Assembly (NCBI RefSeq): GCF_021513155.1
Contig: NZ_CP090983.1
Coordinates: forward strand, 1,659,001-1,723,000
Direction of reading: 5' to 3'
Source: Jeotgalibaca sp. MA1X17-3
Lineage (GTDB): Bacteria > Bacillota > Bacilli > Lactobacillales > Aerococcaceae
Length of the DNA stretch: 64,000 bases
The translations under genes were made by a program, and so were the position numbers. Positions within the stretch are counted from its first letter, which is position 1, and the number at the start of each line of letters is the position of its first letter. Below, piece after piece: positions 41,793 through 51,867 of this stretch. The notes under the pieces are model-generated. The model was not told where the DNA came from. It did no database searches and worked only from the letters and a program-made list of their open reading frames with translations.

Positions 41793-42917
41793 TTAAACGT
41801 ATTGTAATTCTTTTTCATTTTGGAATGCCTTATCAATGGTTCCACCACCGAGACATTCCATACCGTCATAAAAAACGACCGCTTGTCCGGGTGTAATGGC
41901 CCGTACTGGATTCTCAAAAATAACTCGTGCTTCTGTTTGGTCTTCATTTAGATAAACGGTAACAGGTGTATCCTCTTGGCGATATCGAAATTTAGCTGTG
42001 CAAGTAAACTCAGACGGCATTGGTTTCTTTCCTGTAAAGTGAACATCAGTTGCATATAAACTTTCAGCATACAAGCGTTCGTGATGATACCCTTGACCAA
42101 CGTATAATGTATTGGTTTCCAGGTCTTTTCCTATTACAAACCAAGGTTCATCGGATTCTCCACCGCCGCCGATTCCTAGCCCTTTTCGTTGCCCAATCGT
42201 ATAATACATCAATCCGGTATGGTCTCCCATTTTTGTCCCATCTAACGTTACCATATGACCCGGTTTAGCTGGAAGATAGGTAGATAAAAATTTTGAAAAG
42301 TTCTTTTCACCAATAAAACAAATTCCAGTAGAATCTTTTTTCTTTGCAGTGGCCAATCCGGCAGTTTCTGCAATTTCACGAACTTTTGATTTATCCATTC
42401 CCCCTAAAGGAAACATTGTTTTAGAAAGTTGCTCTTGTGATAGTTGGTTTAAAAAATAAGTTTGATCTTTGTTATTGTCTACCCCTCGTAGCATATGTGT
42501 TGTTCCATCTTCATCACGAGTTACTTGTGCATAGTGACCAGTCGCAACATATTCTGCTCCCAAATCCATCGCATAATCAAGAAAAGCTTTAAACTTAATT
42601 TCTTTATTACAAACTACGTCTGGATTTGGCGTTCTACCTTTTTTATATTCATCTAAAAAATATTGAAACACATTGTCCCAATATGCCTTCTCAAAATTTA
42701 CTGAGTAATAAGGAATTCCAATTTGTTGAGCTACTGCCTGCACATCTTTATAGTCTTCAGTTGCTGTACAATAACCAAATTCATCTGTATCATCCCAATT
42801 TTTCATAAAAATACCAATGACATCATACCCTTGCTCTTTCAATAACAAGGCGGTCACAGAGGAGTCTACTCCCCCACTCATCCCTACTACTACTCGAGTT
42901 TTAGAATGATCTTTCAT
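41793..42917 (-). CDS. mnmA: tRNA-specific 2-thiouridylase MnmA
   Basis: 374 aa. PP-loop GMSGGVDSSVTALLL at the N-terminus, GRTPNPDVVCNKEIKF with the first catalytic Cys, DSTGICFIGEKNF with the second, and LGIGGGGESDEPW in the C-terminal domain. It makes the s2U34 of Lys, Glu and Gln tRNAs with sulfur passed from a cysteine desulfurase, here encoded at 44508-45646. Full length; start ATG behind GGAGGAGAAATA. Confidence 0.96.
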   Translation of the reverse strand: MKDHSKTRVVVGMSGGVDSSVTALLLKEQGYDVIGIFMKNWDDTDEFGYCTATEDYKDVQAVAQQIGIPYYSVNFEKAYWDNVFQYFLDEYKKGRTPNPDVVCNKEIKFKAFLDYAMDLGAEYVATGHYAQVTRDEDGTTHMLRGVDNNKDQTYFLNQLSQEQLSKTMFPLGGMDKSKVREIAETAGLATAKKKDSTGICFIGEKNFSKFLSTYLPAKPGHMVTLDGTKMGDHTGLMYYTIGQRKGLGIGGGGESDEPWFVIGKDLETNTLYVGQGYHHERLYAESLYATDVHFTGKKPMPSEFTCTAKFRYRQEDTPVTVYLNEDQTEARVIFENPVRAITPGQAVVFYDGMECLGGGTIDKAFQNEKELQYV

Positions 42918-43079
42918 TATTTCTCCTCCTCACTTTCACTAGTTAACTTGTTTACTATTAAAAAATAAGTGTTATTTATACAGTTACAAATGATACACCA
43001 ATTCCATTTAAAACTCAAGAGTTTAAACTTACAAAAAGTAAGCATTGTTCTTCTATGTGTATCTTTAAAAAATAATATA

Positions 43080-43114
43080 AAAAAATCCCAGAGCACATAT
43101 TGTCTCCAGGATTT
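43080..43114 (-). terminator. terminator after FNT channel gene
   Basis: On the - strand AATCCTGGAGACA...TGTGCTCTGGGATT followed by TTTTTT. Confidence 0.75.
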
Positions 43115-43129
43115 CTTATTTGTTATTTT

Positions 43130-43930
43130 TTAATCGTAATAAACGGTTTCTCCTCGATTTAACCATGAATATACGAAACCGATTAACAATCCTCCACCAA
43201 TGTAATTACCAACTAGAGCAAATCCCCAGTTATTTAGTACAGTGGCTATACTCATATTAGAAACAGGTCCACCATTCACAAAGAATGCCATCGTAAATGA
43301 TGCAAAGTTGGCAATCACGTGTTCAAAACCTAAAAAGGCAAAGATAAAAATAATAAAGACAACTGCAAATAGTTTACCTGCGTCATCCTTCATACGAGCA
43401 GAAGCGATGACTGCAGTATTAACAATAACATTCGCAAAAATACCTTCAGATAAAATTTGCACGTTTGTTTTTGCTAACTTTCCAGATACCGCTGTAAAAA
43501 GAAAATGATCTGCTGGAAGATTTTGGAAAATATTTGTTTTAGAAATTAAGAATGAGAAGACAATACCACCCAATAAATTAAGAATAATACAAGTAACTAA
43601 AATTTTCACAGCACCCATTGGTTTTAATATTTTCCGATGAACTGCAGAAGTTAGATACATCATATTACTTGTACCAAGTTCTGTATCCATATAGATGATC
43701 ATAACTAAAGACCAGCTAAACATAAAAGCAAAGAAAAACTTACCTAAATCTGGGTGAATATGATTTCCTTGTTCTCCAACCATTACTGCAATAGAAGTTC
43801 CAATCGTTAAAAACATACCAGCAAAAAAACATCGAACCATATATTTGGGAATAGAATGTTCAAAAAGATGGGCTTTCTTTTTTGCATTTTTATCTAGCAT
43901 AGCCATAAGCCCTTGATTGTCCAGTTCCAA
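43130..43930 (-). CDS. formate/nitrite transporter (FocA/NirC family)
   Basis: About 267 aa with six membrane segments: YMVRCFFAGMFLTIGTSIAV, FFFAFMFSWSLVMIIYMDTE, GTSNMMYLTS (the family omega-loop position), and GFEHVIANFASFTMAFFVNG near the second half. Probably exports formate in a fermentative cocci-like host. TTG at 43930 with AGGAG nine bases upstream is preferred: an extended -10 (TGCTATACT, about 43970) lies inside the longer frame that opens at 43981, so the upstream codons are probably untranslated. It interrupts the mnmA-iscS neighbourhood. Confidence 0.85.
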   Translation of the reverse strand: MELDNQGLMAMLDKNAKKKAHLFEHSIPKYMVRCFFAGMFLTIGTSIAVMVGEQGNHIHPDLGKFFFAFMFSWSLVMIIYMDTELGTSNMMYLTSAVHRKILKPMGAVKILVTCIILNLLGGIVFSFLISKTNIFQNLPADHFLFTAVSGKLAKTNVQILSEGIFANVIVNTAVIASARMKDDAGKLFAVVFIIFIFAFLGFEHVIANFASFTMAFFVNGGPVSNMSIATVLNNWGFALVGNYIGGGLLIGFVYSWLNRGETVYYD

Positions 43931-44063
43931 TAACTTCATCTCCTGTTTTGTGATTTCCTGAATAAGTATAGCATAAATCAATCAAAAAGGAATGAAAAAT
44001 AGTCATTTTTTTGAAAAAAACGTTTGTTTATTATAATAAAATTGTTTTGCTATTATTTTCAAC

Positions 44064-44098
44064 AAAAAAATATTCGCCAGTTACTCACCAGCGAATAT
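44064..44098 (-). terminator. terminator after DUF1831 gene
   Basis: On the - strand ATATTCGCTGGTGAGTAACTGGCGAATAT followed by TTTTTTT. Confidence 0.85.
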
Positions 44099-44108
44099 TT
44101 CTGTTTTT

Positions 44109-44450
44109 TTAAATTTCTTCCAAAACTTTTTCTGAAACTAATCCTTCTAAGATATATTCCAAGTTATCTCGAAGAGCTTGCATCCCTTTATTCCCGTATA
44201 CATCAACAAATTTTAAGCCATTCGCTGTTGTAGTGGACATTTTAAACGAGGATAAATCTTTTGTGACTGTTATTTTTAACATCACTCCTTGTTTATTTCC
44301 TACAACAGTATCTAAACTACGAATTAATTGGAAATTCCCAGATTTTGTTTCTGTAAATCCATGATCTCGTAACGTATATCGTTTTGCCTCAGAGTTTAAA
44401 CGATATTTTTTTTCAGAACCTTTAAGTGATCCTTCATTTTCAAATGCCAT
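44109..44450 (-). CDS. DUF1831 protein
   Basis: 113 aa. SEAKRYTLRDHGFTETKSGN, FQLIRSLD and VDVYGNKGMQALRDNLEYIL match DUF1831, a small Lactobacillales protein regularly found after a cysteine desulfurase gene. Function not established; the linkage suggests a part in sulfur transfer or tRNA thiolation. Here it follows iscS by ~60 bases. Start ATG behind GGGAGGATACT. Confidence 0.82.
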   Translation of the reverse strand: MAFENEGSLKGSEKKYRLNSEAKRYTLRDHGFTETKSGNFQLIRSLDTVVGNKQGVMLKITVTKDLSSFKMSTTTANGLKFVDVYGNKGMQALRDNLEYILEGLVSEKVLEEI

Positions 44451-44507
44451 AGTATCCTCCCTATAATCTTTTCTTTATTTTACCATAGCAACCGCTAACC
44501 GACCATC

Positions 44508-45646
44508 TCAATGGGTATATTTGTTTTGTAAGTCAGAAATCACGTTCGCCAAAATAGTTACTTCTTCTTGTGTATTTTGTTTGCCAAAAGAAACACGAAT
44601 TGATTCGTGAATTCGCTCGTCCTCTTCTCCAAACATCGCTTGTAACACATGACTTGGCTCTAGACTTCCAGCTGTACAAGCGGATCCAGCAGAAATCATA
44701 ATTCCCTTCAGATCACATTGAATCAATAATTTATCTGATTGTAAGTGTGGGATCCAAAGGTTAAGAATATGTGGCAAACTATCATCTTTCATTCCATTTA
44801 TATGAAAGATCACTTCTTTATTTTTGAGTTCTTCTATAAAAAAATCTTTTAAGTCCTGTTTATGTTGATTATTTCGTTCCTGATCAACCATTAATTTTTC
44901 AACAGCTTTAGCAAACCCTTCTATATAGGGAACATTTTCAGTGCCTGCACGGTGATCATTTTCTTGACTACCTCCGTGAATAAAATGTGGTAAATGAAGC
45001 TGATGTTTCCGGTATAAAAAGCCAATACCTTTTGGACCATTTAATTTATGGGCGGTTACCGACAACAAATCAATGCCCTCTTTCTCCACATTAATTTGTT
45101 GATTACCATAGGCTTGTACTGCATCCGTATGGAATAGAATATCTTTCTTCCCCAGTGCTGCTCCAATTTCAGAAATGGGATTGATTGCACCGACTTCGTT
45201 ATTACCGTAGATAATAGAGACCAAAATCGTATCTGGACGAATCGATTGCTCTACTTGTTGAGCGGTCACTCTTCCGGTCTGATCAACAGGTAAGTAGGTT
45301 ACATCAAACCCTAACGTTTCTAAGTAGTTCATCGGATGTAAAACAGAATGATGTTCGACTGATGTAGTAACAATGTGCATTCCTTTTTTTGAAGAGCAAG
45401 AGCGGTTGCGATAATTGCAGTATTATTAGATTCAGAACCACCACTGGTAATAATAATATCTCTTGGATCAGCATGAATTGAAGAAGCAAACGCAACTCTT
45501 GCCTCTTCCACAATTTTCTTTGCATCACGGCCCACTTGATACGTACTGGACGGATTACCAAAATGCTCCTTTAAAGATTTGTAAATTGTGTGGACAACAT
45601 CGTCATCTATTGGTGTAGTTGCAGCGTTATCTAAATAAATCATCAC
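44508..45646 (-). pseudogene. iscS: cysteine desulfurase (IscS/NifS), single frameshift
   Basis: The N-terminal frame begins IYLDNAATTPIDDDVVHTIY and includes ITSGGSESNNTAIIATALAL. It breaks in an A7 run at 45384-45390; one more A restores ALQKKGMHIVTTSVEHHSVL, where the His stacks on PLP. The second frame has ILFHTDAVQAYG, SVTAHKLNGPKGIGF with the PLP Lys, and SAGSACTAGSLEPSHVL with the catalytic Cys loop. All residues are present, so the gene is probably intact in vivo. It supplies sulfur to MnmA and Fe-S assembly. Confidence 0.9.
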
Positions 45647-45662
45647 TCTTTCCTTTCTTTTT

Positions 45663-46753
45663 CTATACGTTTATCATAAAGGTTTGAAGCCAGTCAATCA
45701 AAATGAGTTCCGTTTTCCGGTCTCCTTCAACAGTCTCTTTCATAAAATCTGAATCAACAAGATTCAATGTTTGCTGTGACTTTTCTACACTAGTCTCAAC
45801 AAAATATTCATAAGCTGCTCTAATGCGTATTGACTTTGTATAGTACCCACGCACACTTGGAAATTTATGAATCTCTTCCCACTTTTTTCGGGCACTTTTT
45901 TTCTACCAAACAATGCATCGCAAAAAAGTTCTTCACACATTAGAAGTGGTGCATAAACAGAGGTACGATAATTCGTATGGGCTAAAAATTCTGCTAATCG
46001 TTGATCTGCTAATGCAAAATCTAGTTTTGTTAACTGTCGACGATATTCACAAATTTGAATGTACTCACCTAAAAAAGATTCTCTGGCTCTACCTGTCTCC
46101 GCTTCTTCATAATAAGAATCAGGAATCTCTAAAAAACTATGTCCCTGATCAAGATAAAAAGCCATTTCCAATTGTTGAAAAAACAACTTCTTAGTTAGGG
46201 AATTCTTTTTTATTTCCATAATTACTTTCCCATCCGTATATCCCATGGGAATCATATTGAGAAATAGAAATAAAATCGGAATGATGCTTAGTAGAAAAGA
46301 ATAAAATCCCCATTTTCCAGGGAAGTAAAAGGAGCCTACATATAATAGTATTCCCGTTATTGCATTAATGAAAAGTCCCCCTGCTAAATAGAAAAAATAT
46401 GGTTTTTCTTGATAATCTTTTGACTTAGGGGGAACCATCAAACATTGTCCAAGCATACCTGGAATACTATTGTCTTGTTTGGTAATTTTCTTTGTTTTAG
46501 CTTCATATCGGTAATTTCCTGCTTGGAAAAATAAAAGAGAATATCCAGTAAGCTTACCAAATAATAAGTGGCCACCTTCATGCAAAAACGTATGAATATA
46601 AATAGAGTAAAACATCATCATTAGTATAATAAATAATTCTAAAATAGAAACTTGATTGAAAACCTCAATAAAATGAAGATTATTTCCATACATATAATAG
46701 ATAAAAAGAGGGATGACAGATAGATAGACTAGACCTCTTAAAGGTTTTTTCAT
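45663..46753 (-). pseudogene. M50-like membrane metalloprotease, single frameshift
   Basis: Membrane protein with about six hydrophobic segments and zinc motif FLHEGGHLLFGKL (HExxH variant HEGGH). The metal-binding second half reads PMGYTDGKVI, like the site-2 protease NxxPxxxxDG motif. The first frame runs from 46753 to CDALFGRKK; adding one A in the A7 run at 45896-45902 continues as SARKKWEEIHKFPSVRGYYT to a stop at 45663. The substrate is unknown; related Lactobacillales genes are hypothetical. Adjacent to gshF without an evident link. Confidence 0.75.
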
Positions 46754-46770
46754 GAATAAACACCCCTATT

Positions 46771-49050
46771 TTAGTGTTTCATTTCTGGGAAAAGTAAAGC
46801 CAATATATCCAAAGTTAATCTTCTGCTTTTTCCTTGATATGGATAAATATGCATCATCATCATTGGATTAAAGTTCGCCTCAATAACTCCATAATTACCT
46901 TCTTTTGATTCAGCTGGATTTTTATAATCGATAATCATCATATCAATACCAGAAACATTTGCTCCCAGTGTCTTTGAAATTCCAACGGCTATTTCTTTGT
47001 AGCTTTCATCTACTTGATCCGTGTAATCAATGGAGTCTCCACCCGTACTAACATTGGAATTGTCGCGTAAGTAAACATTTTCTCCTTTGGCAGGAATATC
47101 TTCTTTATTAAATCCTTGTTCTTCTAGCGTGATTTTTTCAGTTGCACCCATTTCTATTTTTTCTAATGGAGTACGGTGGTTATATCCTCGTAAAGGATTG
47201 TCATTCTTAATAGCAACCAATTCTTCAATGGAATGGATGCCATCCCCTTGGACGTTTGCAGGGACTCGTAGAAGAACCGCTTTTGTTTCATCACCAATTA
47301 CAAAGAAGCGATATTCAGTGCCTTCAACAAAATCCTCTAATAAAACTGTTTCGTCTTCTTGAAAGGCAATCTCAATTGCTTTTTCAAAATTTTCTTGACT
47401 AGCACCATTTCGGAAAATATTTATTCCTAACCCAAAGTTGGTTGATTTTGGTTTTACTACAAAACTTTTCTCTCGAAAAAGAGTATAATCTTTTATAGCA
47501 TCTTCCGCATTTTCATATTCTATACTCTTAGGAACAGAAAATCCGTGGTCTGCTAATATTTTTTTGGTAACTACTTTATTTTCCATAATTAGAGGTGCAA
47601 TGTATGTATCTTTGGACGTCATATTTCCATTTTTTATATACTCGACATGGTCTTTATACTTTAAGGAAATAAATTGGTCTTTTCGATCAAGAATCTCTAT
47701 TTTCAAACCTTTTTGAATGGCATCAAACAATAAAATTTGAGTAGATAATTCCATATCTTCGAATCCAGTTAGACTATAAGGCTGCTCTAATGCTATTTTT
47801 TTATTTTCTTTTGCTTTTGAAATCCCCCACTCCAAAAGACTACCGCCTGTTTGAATAACTTCAACCATTTTCCCACTTAAAGTTTGAGATGGATCTTCAA
47901 AAGCATTTATTTTTTTATCCACAGTTGTAATTCTTGCAGGATCATTTCCTAATTCTACTAGCATTGCTTTCATTCCTTCAAGAATCTCTATTCCCTCTTC
48001 TTTAAATGTTGAAGGTTTCAAAGGAGACTCAAAGGCGGTTACAAAGTTCATTTCTTTTCCTTTTTCTCGATTAGACTCATTAGCATCTTCATCCATCCAT
48101 AACATATACATCAAAAAATAATGAATGAAATTCATATCTTCTTCTAAGATTCCATATGCTGCAAAAGGATTCAAATCAAATAGTCGAAATTCTAAGTAAG
48201 CAATTCCCTTTTCCAAAATCTCTTTTGCATTTTTTCCACCACGAAAACGTACGGTGCTATAAAATTCTTTTTCTTCTATTAATTTCCCTTCATCTACCAT
48301 TGCCTGAATGGTTTCTACATAATCTTCCAGAGTTTCAAAAGAAACATCAACATCATCATTATTAACATATCCATATTTACTACTTCTTAAACTTCTTATA
48401 TACCCATCAGGAATATCGGATGGGACCACATTATCTTTGAAATACTCTTTTTCTGCTTCTATGGCTGCCCCCATCAAATAAGTAAGAATCCATTGGTAGC
48501 GTAAAAAATTATGCGCTACTTTCAAATATACTTTATCTTGAAAATCTTTATAGTGTTCAATTTCATTTTGTTGTTGAAACACATGATTTAAAAAATCTTG
48601 ATTAAATTCAAAATTATAATGAATTCCACTAACCATTTGCTTTCTTTTTCCGTAAACAGCCGCTAAGTATTCTCTATATTTTCTATCTTCAGGATTATCT
48701 AATTTTGCTATTTCTATTTCTTCCTCTTCTGGCATTAATACCGGAACACTTAATGGAAGTAAATACTCCTCTTCTGGAATCGTACCTAAAGTGACATCAT
48801 GAATAGCGGCAAGCCACTGCATGGTACCTTCAACAGAGTCCACGGGTGGTGTAATCAACTCTAATTGAGCTTCCGCAAAATCAGTTTGAACATACGGATG
48901 AAAATCACGGTTTCCAAATTGATGAGGATGTTCTATTTTTGAAATAATTCCCTTCTCATTTATTCGTTGGGATTCCTTTTCAAGTCCGAAGACTCCTTTC
49001 ATAAATAGGTTCTCCCATGTATTTTCCTTTATAATGGCTTGTATATTCAT
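46771..49050 (-). CDS. gshF: bifunctional glutathione synthase GshF
   Basis: 759 aa, the length of fused GshAB. Residues 1-~450 are a gamma-glutamylcysteine ligase (GVFGLEKESQRINEKGIIS, EPQL-like QTDFAEAQLELITPP, FRGGKNAKEILEKGI). Residues ~490-759 are an ATP-grasp domain (VVKPKSTNFGLGINIFRNG, LEDFVEGTEYRFFVIGDE, GVIEANFNPMMMMHIYPYQG) that adds glycine. It makes glutathione from Glu, Cys and Gly for oxidative-stress defence; the fused form is typical of Listeria, streptococci and enterococci. Start ATG with an AAGGATTATATAA leader. Confidence 0.96.
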   Translation of the reverse strand: MNIQAIIKENTWENLFMKGVFGLEKESQRINEKGIISKIEHPHQFGNRDFHPYVQTDFAEAQLELITPPVDSVEGTMQWLAAIHDVTLGTIPEEEYLLPLSVPVLMPEEEEIEIAKLDNPEDRKYREYLAAVYGKRKQMVSGIHYNFEFNQDFLNHVFQQQNEIEHYKDFQDKVYLKVAHNFLRYQWILTYLMGAAIEAEKEYFKDNVVPSDIPDGYIRSLRSSKYGYVNNDDVDVSFETLEDYVETIQAMVDEGKLIEEKEFYSTVRFRGGKNAKEILEKGIAYLEFRLFDLNPFAAYGILEEDMNFIHYFLMYMLWMDEDANESNREKGKEMNFVTAFESPLKPSTFKEEGIEILEGMKAMLVELGNDPARITTVDKKINAFEDPSQTLSGKMVEVIQTGGSLLEWGISKAKENKKIALEQPYSLTGFEDMELSTQILLFDAIQKGLKIEILDRKDQFISLKYKDHVEYIKNGNMTSKDTYIAPLIMENKVVTKKILADHGFSVPKSIEYENAEDAIKDYTLFREKSFVVKPKSTNFGLGINIFRNGASQENFEKAIEIAFQEDETVLLEDFVEGTEYRFFVIGDETKAVLLRVPANVQGDGIHSIEELVAIKNDNPLRGYNHRTPLEKIEMGATEKITLEEQGFNKEDIPAKGENVYLRDNSNVSTGGDSIDYTDQVDESYKEIAVGISKTLGANVSGIDMMIIDYKNPAESKEGNYGVIEANFNPMMMMHIYPYQGKSRRLTLDILALLFPEMKH

Positions 49051-49245
49051 TTATATAATCCTTCTTTCTTCTGCATTTTTGCACTAGTCCTATTATAGCG
49101 ATTATCTAGTGCTTTGATAAGAAGAATGCCTATAAGTTTTTCACATTCGTTTATATTTATGATATTATCACTGTTTTTTTCGAATGTTTGTTCTTATTCG
49201 TCGTATCCCTTATAATACAATTACAATAAGGAGAGGAACTATATT

Positions 49246-50514
49246 ATGAAAAAACCACTTGCTTATCGCATGCGTCCTACAAATATCGATGAAGTTGTCG
49301 GTCAGCGACACTTAGTCGGTCCAAATAAAATTATCCGACGAATGGTAGAAGCTAAAATGCTTTCCTCTATGATTCTTTATGGTCCTCCTGGAACAGGTAA
49401 AACAAGTATTGCTAGTGCTATTTCTGGATCCACTCATTCAGCTTTTCGACAGCTAAATGCAGCTACCGACTCAAAAAAAGATTTACAGATTGTTGTGGAA
49501 GAAGCAAAATTTTCAGGACAAGTTATTTTACTTCTTGATGAAATCCATCGCTTAGATAAACCCAAGCAAGACTTTTTACTTCCTCATTTAGAAAGTGGAA
49601 AAGTTATTTTGATTGGTGCAACTACTGAAAATCCGTATATTAGTATCAATCCTGCAATTAGAAGTAGAAGCCAAATATTTGAAGTTGTTCCCTTATCACA
49701 AGAGGATATTCTAATTGCTCTGCATCGAGCTTTAGAAGACGATGAAAGAGGTCTTGGACAATTGGACATTCAAGTGGAAGAAGACGCTCTTCTTCATCTT
49801 TCTCGTAGTTCTATGGGAGATTTAAGAGGTTCTTTGAATGCACTTGAATTAGCTGCCTTATCTACTCCACCTAATTCAGATGGGAAAGTGGTTATCACTT
49901 TGGATGTTGCCGAAGAATGTCTCCAACGGAAAGCTTTGGTTCATGATAAAGACGGCGACGCTCACTACGATGTTATTTCCGCTTTTCAAAAATCCCTTCG
50001 TGGAAGTGATGTAGATGCTTCTATGCATTATCTCGCACGTCTTTTAGAAGCGGGAGAGCTGATCATTGCTTGTAGACGATTGTTAGTATGTGCCTATGAA
50101 GATGTCGGGTTAGGTAATCCAGCTGCTGTAGCGAGAACTCTTTCAGCAGTTCAAACTGCTGAAAAATTAGGCCTACCAGAAGCTAGGATTCCTCTAGCAC
50201 ATGCTGTAATTGATCTTGCCCTATCACCTAAATCAAATTCTGCCATAGAAGCAATTGATCGTGCTTTGGCTGATATTCGTTCAGGAAATGCTGGTCAAGT
50301 TCCCGCTCACTTAAAAGATACACATTACCAAGGTGCTAAAGAGTTAGGACGGGGATTAACCTATCAATTCCCACATTCATTTGAAAATCATTGGGTGAAA
50401 CAACAATATCTTCCGGACACGTTGAAAATGAAAATCTATTACGAACCGGTCACAACAGGAAAATATGAAAAAGCACTTTCTTTACAATTAGAAAAACTAA
50501 AAAAGATGAACTAA
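49246..50514 (+). CDS. rarA: replication-associated recombination ATPase RarA
   Basis: 422 aa AAA+ protein: Walker A LYGPPGTGKTSIASA, Walker B ILLLDEIHRLDK, sensor 1 IGATTENPY and the MgsA C-terminal tetramerisation region (ACRRLLVCAYEDVGLGNPAA, SNSAIEAIDRALADIRSG). It acts at stalled replication forks. Start ATG behind GGAGAGGAACTATATT. Followed by the 6S RNA locus. Confidence 0.95.
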   Translation: MKKPLAYRMRPTNIDEVVGQRHLVGPNKIIRRMVEAKMLSSMILYGPPGTGKTSIASAISGSTHSAFRQLNAATDSKKDLQIVVEEAKFSGQVILLLDEIHRLDKPKQDFLLPHLESGKVILIGATTENPYISINPAIRSRSQIFEVVPLSQEDILIALHRALEDDERGLGQLDIQVEEDALLHLSRSSMGDLRGSLNALELAALSTPPNSDGKVVITLDVAEECLQRKALVHDKDGDAHYDVISAFQKSLRGSDVDASMHYLARLLEAGELIIACRRLLVCAYEDVGLGNPAAVARTLSAVQTAEKLGLPEARIPLAHAVIDLALSPKSNSAIEAIDRALADIRSGNAGQVPAHLKDTHYQGAKELGRGLTYQFPHSFENHWVKQQYLPDTLKMKIYYEPVTTGKYEKALSLQLEKLKKMN

Positions 50515-50585
50515 GTATTTTGTATAGTACGCGTTTCCATTGTGATAGGTAAAACGTTTAAAGAATAATTTATATTCTCAACTTC

Positions 50586-50614
50586 TTGCGTAACAGAAAG
50601 TGATGTGGTATTAT
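50586..50614 (+). promoter_or_regulatory. 6S RNA promoter
   Basis: TTGCGT (50586-50591), a 17-base spacer and TATTAT (50609-50614). Confidence 0.65.
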
Positions 50615-50620
50615 TTGTAT

Positions 50621-50817
50621 ATAGAAGTCTGAGGTGTACGATTTATTCTCAATGTATTGACCGAACAATTAATTACTATTTTGGGATCCTTGATGTAGTT
50701 GTTAATAGCAAGCCACTCATATGGTAGCTAGATGCAATACTGTGGAGCCCACCTGCTAACTATGCGGGTTCAAAACTAGTAGAATTACTTAACCCGGCAC
50801 CACCGGATTTCTTTATA
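50621..50817 (+). ncRNA. ssrS: 6S RNA
   Basis: A 377-base gene-free gap after rarA holds a ~197-nt transcript with complementary ends: TATAGAAGTCTGAGGTG pairs with CACCACCGGATTTCTTTATA. The enclosed region can form a long imperfect hairpin with a large central open part, the 6S mimic of an open promoter. Promoter upstream and terminator at 50833. The rarA-ssrS-uspA order is known in Lactobacillales. 6S RNA binds the housekeeping RNA polymerase. A covariance search is needed to confirm. Confidence 0.75.
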
Positions 50818-50832
50818 AAGTATTACACTTTA

Positions 50833-50857
50833 GAAGCCGCTCTTTGAGCGGCTTTTA
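50833..50857 (+). terminator. 6S RNA terminator
   Basis: GAAGCCGCTCTTTGAGCGGCTTTT, a compact stem with a T run. Confidence 0.85.
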
Positions 50858-50891
50858 ATGTTTTACACGGTTGTTTTCTAGGAGGAATAGG

Positions 50892-51188
50892 ATGATAAAA
50901 ATAGGAATGTTTTTTTTAGGAATTTTACTTCTTCTCGTAGGTTGGTTTGTTTTCAAAAAAGCAAAAGATGCTTTTATACTCCTACCTGAATTATATGCAG
51001 AAAAAGAATTAGAACAATTTCATCGTTTTTTCCAAACATATGGTAGTCTTTATATTGTTTCAGGTATTCTTTCTTTTCTCACTATTTTAATCGATTATAA
51101 ATTACTATACGGAGGATTTCTTGTTCTAATTTCTATATTCACAGCTTCCTTTTCCTTACAATTAAGTAAGAAAGTTAGAGTGAAATAA
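50892..51188 (+). CDS. small membrane protein, 98 aa
   Basis: Hydrophobic segments at residues ~3-20 (MFFLGILLLLVGWFVF), ~50-66 (YGSLYIVSGILSFLTI) and ~68-90 (LLYGGFLVLISIFTASF), separated by a charged loop. Looks like DUF3784-type small membrane proteins; no function known. ATG at 50892 behind AGGAGGAATAGG is preferred over an ATG seven codons upstream. Confidence 0.7.
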   Translation: MIKIGMFFLGILLLLVGWFVFKKAKDAFILLPELYAEKELEQFHRFFQTYGSLYIVSGILSFLTILIDYKLLYGGFLVLISIFTASFSLQLSKKVRVK

Positions 51189-51276
51189 GTCCTATATTTT
51201 CCTTTTCTTTTCATTTTGTATAAATTAAGTTAAAATGAAAGTAAGAATAAATTATATTCAAAGGGAGTGGAATATT

Positions 51277-51750
51277 ATGATGCAAGAATACAAAAAGATT
51301 CTAGTACCTGTAGACGGTTCTGGAGAAGCTGAACTCTCATTCAGAAAAGCAATTCAAGTAGCAAAAAGAAATAATGCAACAATGATTATTGCCCATATTA
51401 TTGATACGAGAGCCATTCAGACACCAACCGGTTTCGAAGGAAATTTTACTGATGAAATTGTTCACCAAACAAAACTATTGATGGATGATTATCAAAAAAT
51501 GGCTGAAGAAAAAGGTGTAGAAGATATTCAAGTACGCATTGAATATGGTTCACCTAAAGTTGTAATCGCAAAAGATCTTGCTGAAGAATACGATGTCGAT
51601 TTAATAATGATTGGTGCTACTGGACTAAACGCAGTTGAAAGATTATTTATTGGTTCTGTTTCAGATTATGTAATCAGAAATGCTCCTTGTGATGTTCTAG
51701 TCGTTCGTACAGATCTAGAAAACGAGCGTAATGAAGAAGTAGATAAGTAA
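51277..51750 (+). CDS. universal stress protein UspA family
   Basis: 157 aa single-domain Usp: KKILVPVDGSGEAELSFRKA at the start, then the nucleotide-binding G-x2-G-x9-G(S/T) region in IGATGLNAVERLFIGSVSDY, and NAPCDVLVVR at the end. An ATP-binding stress protein of unknown precise action. ATG 51277 with GGGAG upstream is chosen; 14 further codons upstream are not supported. Confidence 0.9.
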   Translation: MMQEYKKILVPVDGSGEAELSFRKAIQVAKRNNATMIIAHIIDTRAIQTPTGFEGNFTDEIVHQTKLLMDDYQKMAEEKGVEDIQVRIEYGSPKVVIAKDLAEEYDVDLIMIGATGLNAVERLFIGSVSDYVIRNAPCDVLVVRTDLENERNEEVDK

Positions 51751-51826
51751 GAAAATATGATTCGCTTTTTTTAATTGTATGATCTGATACTATAAGCTTC
51801 TACTAAAAAAATTTAACATATAAAAA

Positions 51827-51863
51827 AGAACGCTACACCCATAATGGATGTAGCGTTTTTTAT
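51827..51863. terminator. bidirectional terminator
   Basis: AGAACGCTACACCCATAATGGATGTAGCGTTTTTT, between uspA and convergent ackA. Confidence 0.88.
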
Positions 51864-51867
51864 TGAT

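Noticed and set aside
44508..45646. Natural loss of iscS and recD2 as host adaptation
   Set aside because: All catalytic residues are conserved on both sides of each break, and the same single-base A loss occurs in rplU. Technical error is simpler.
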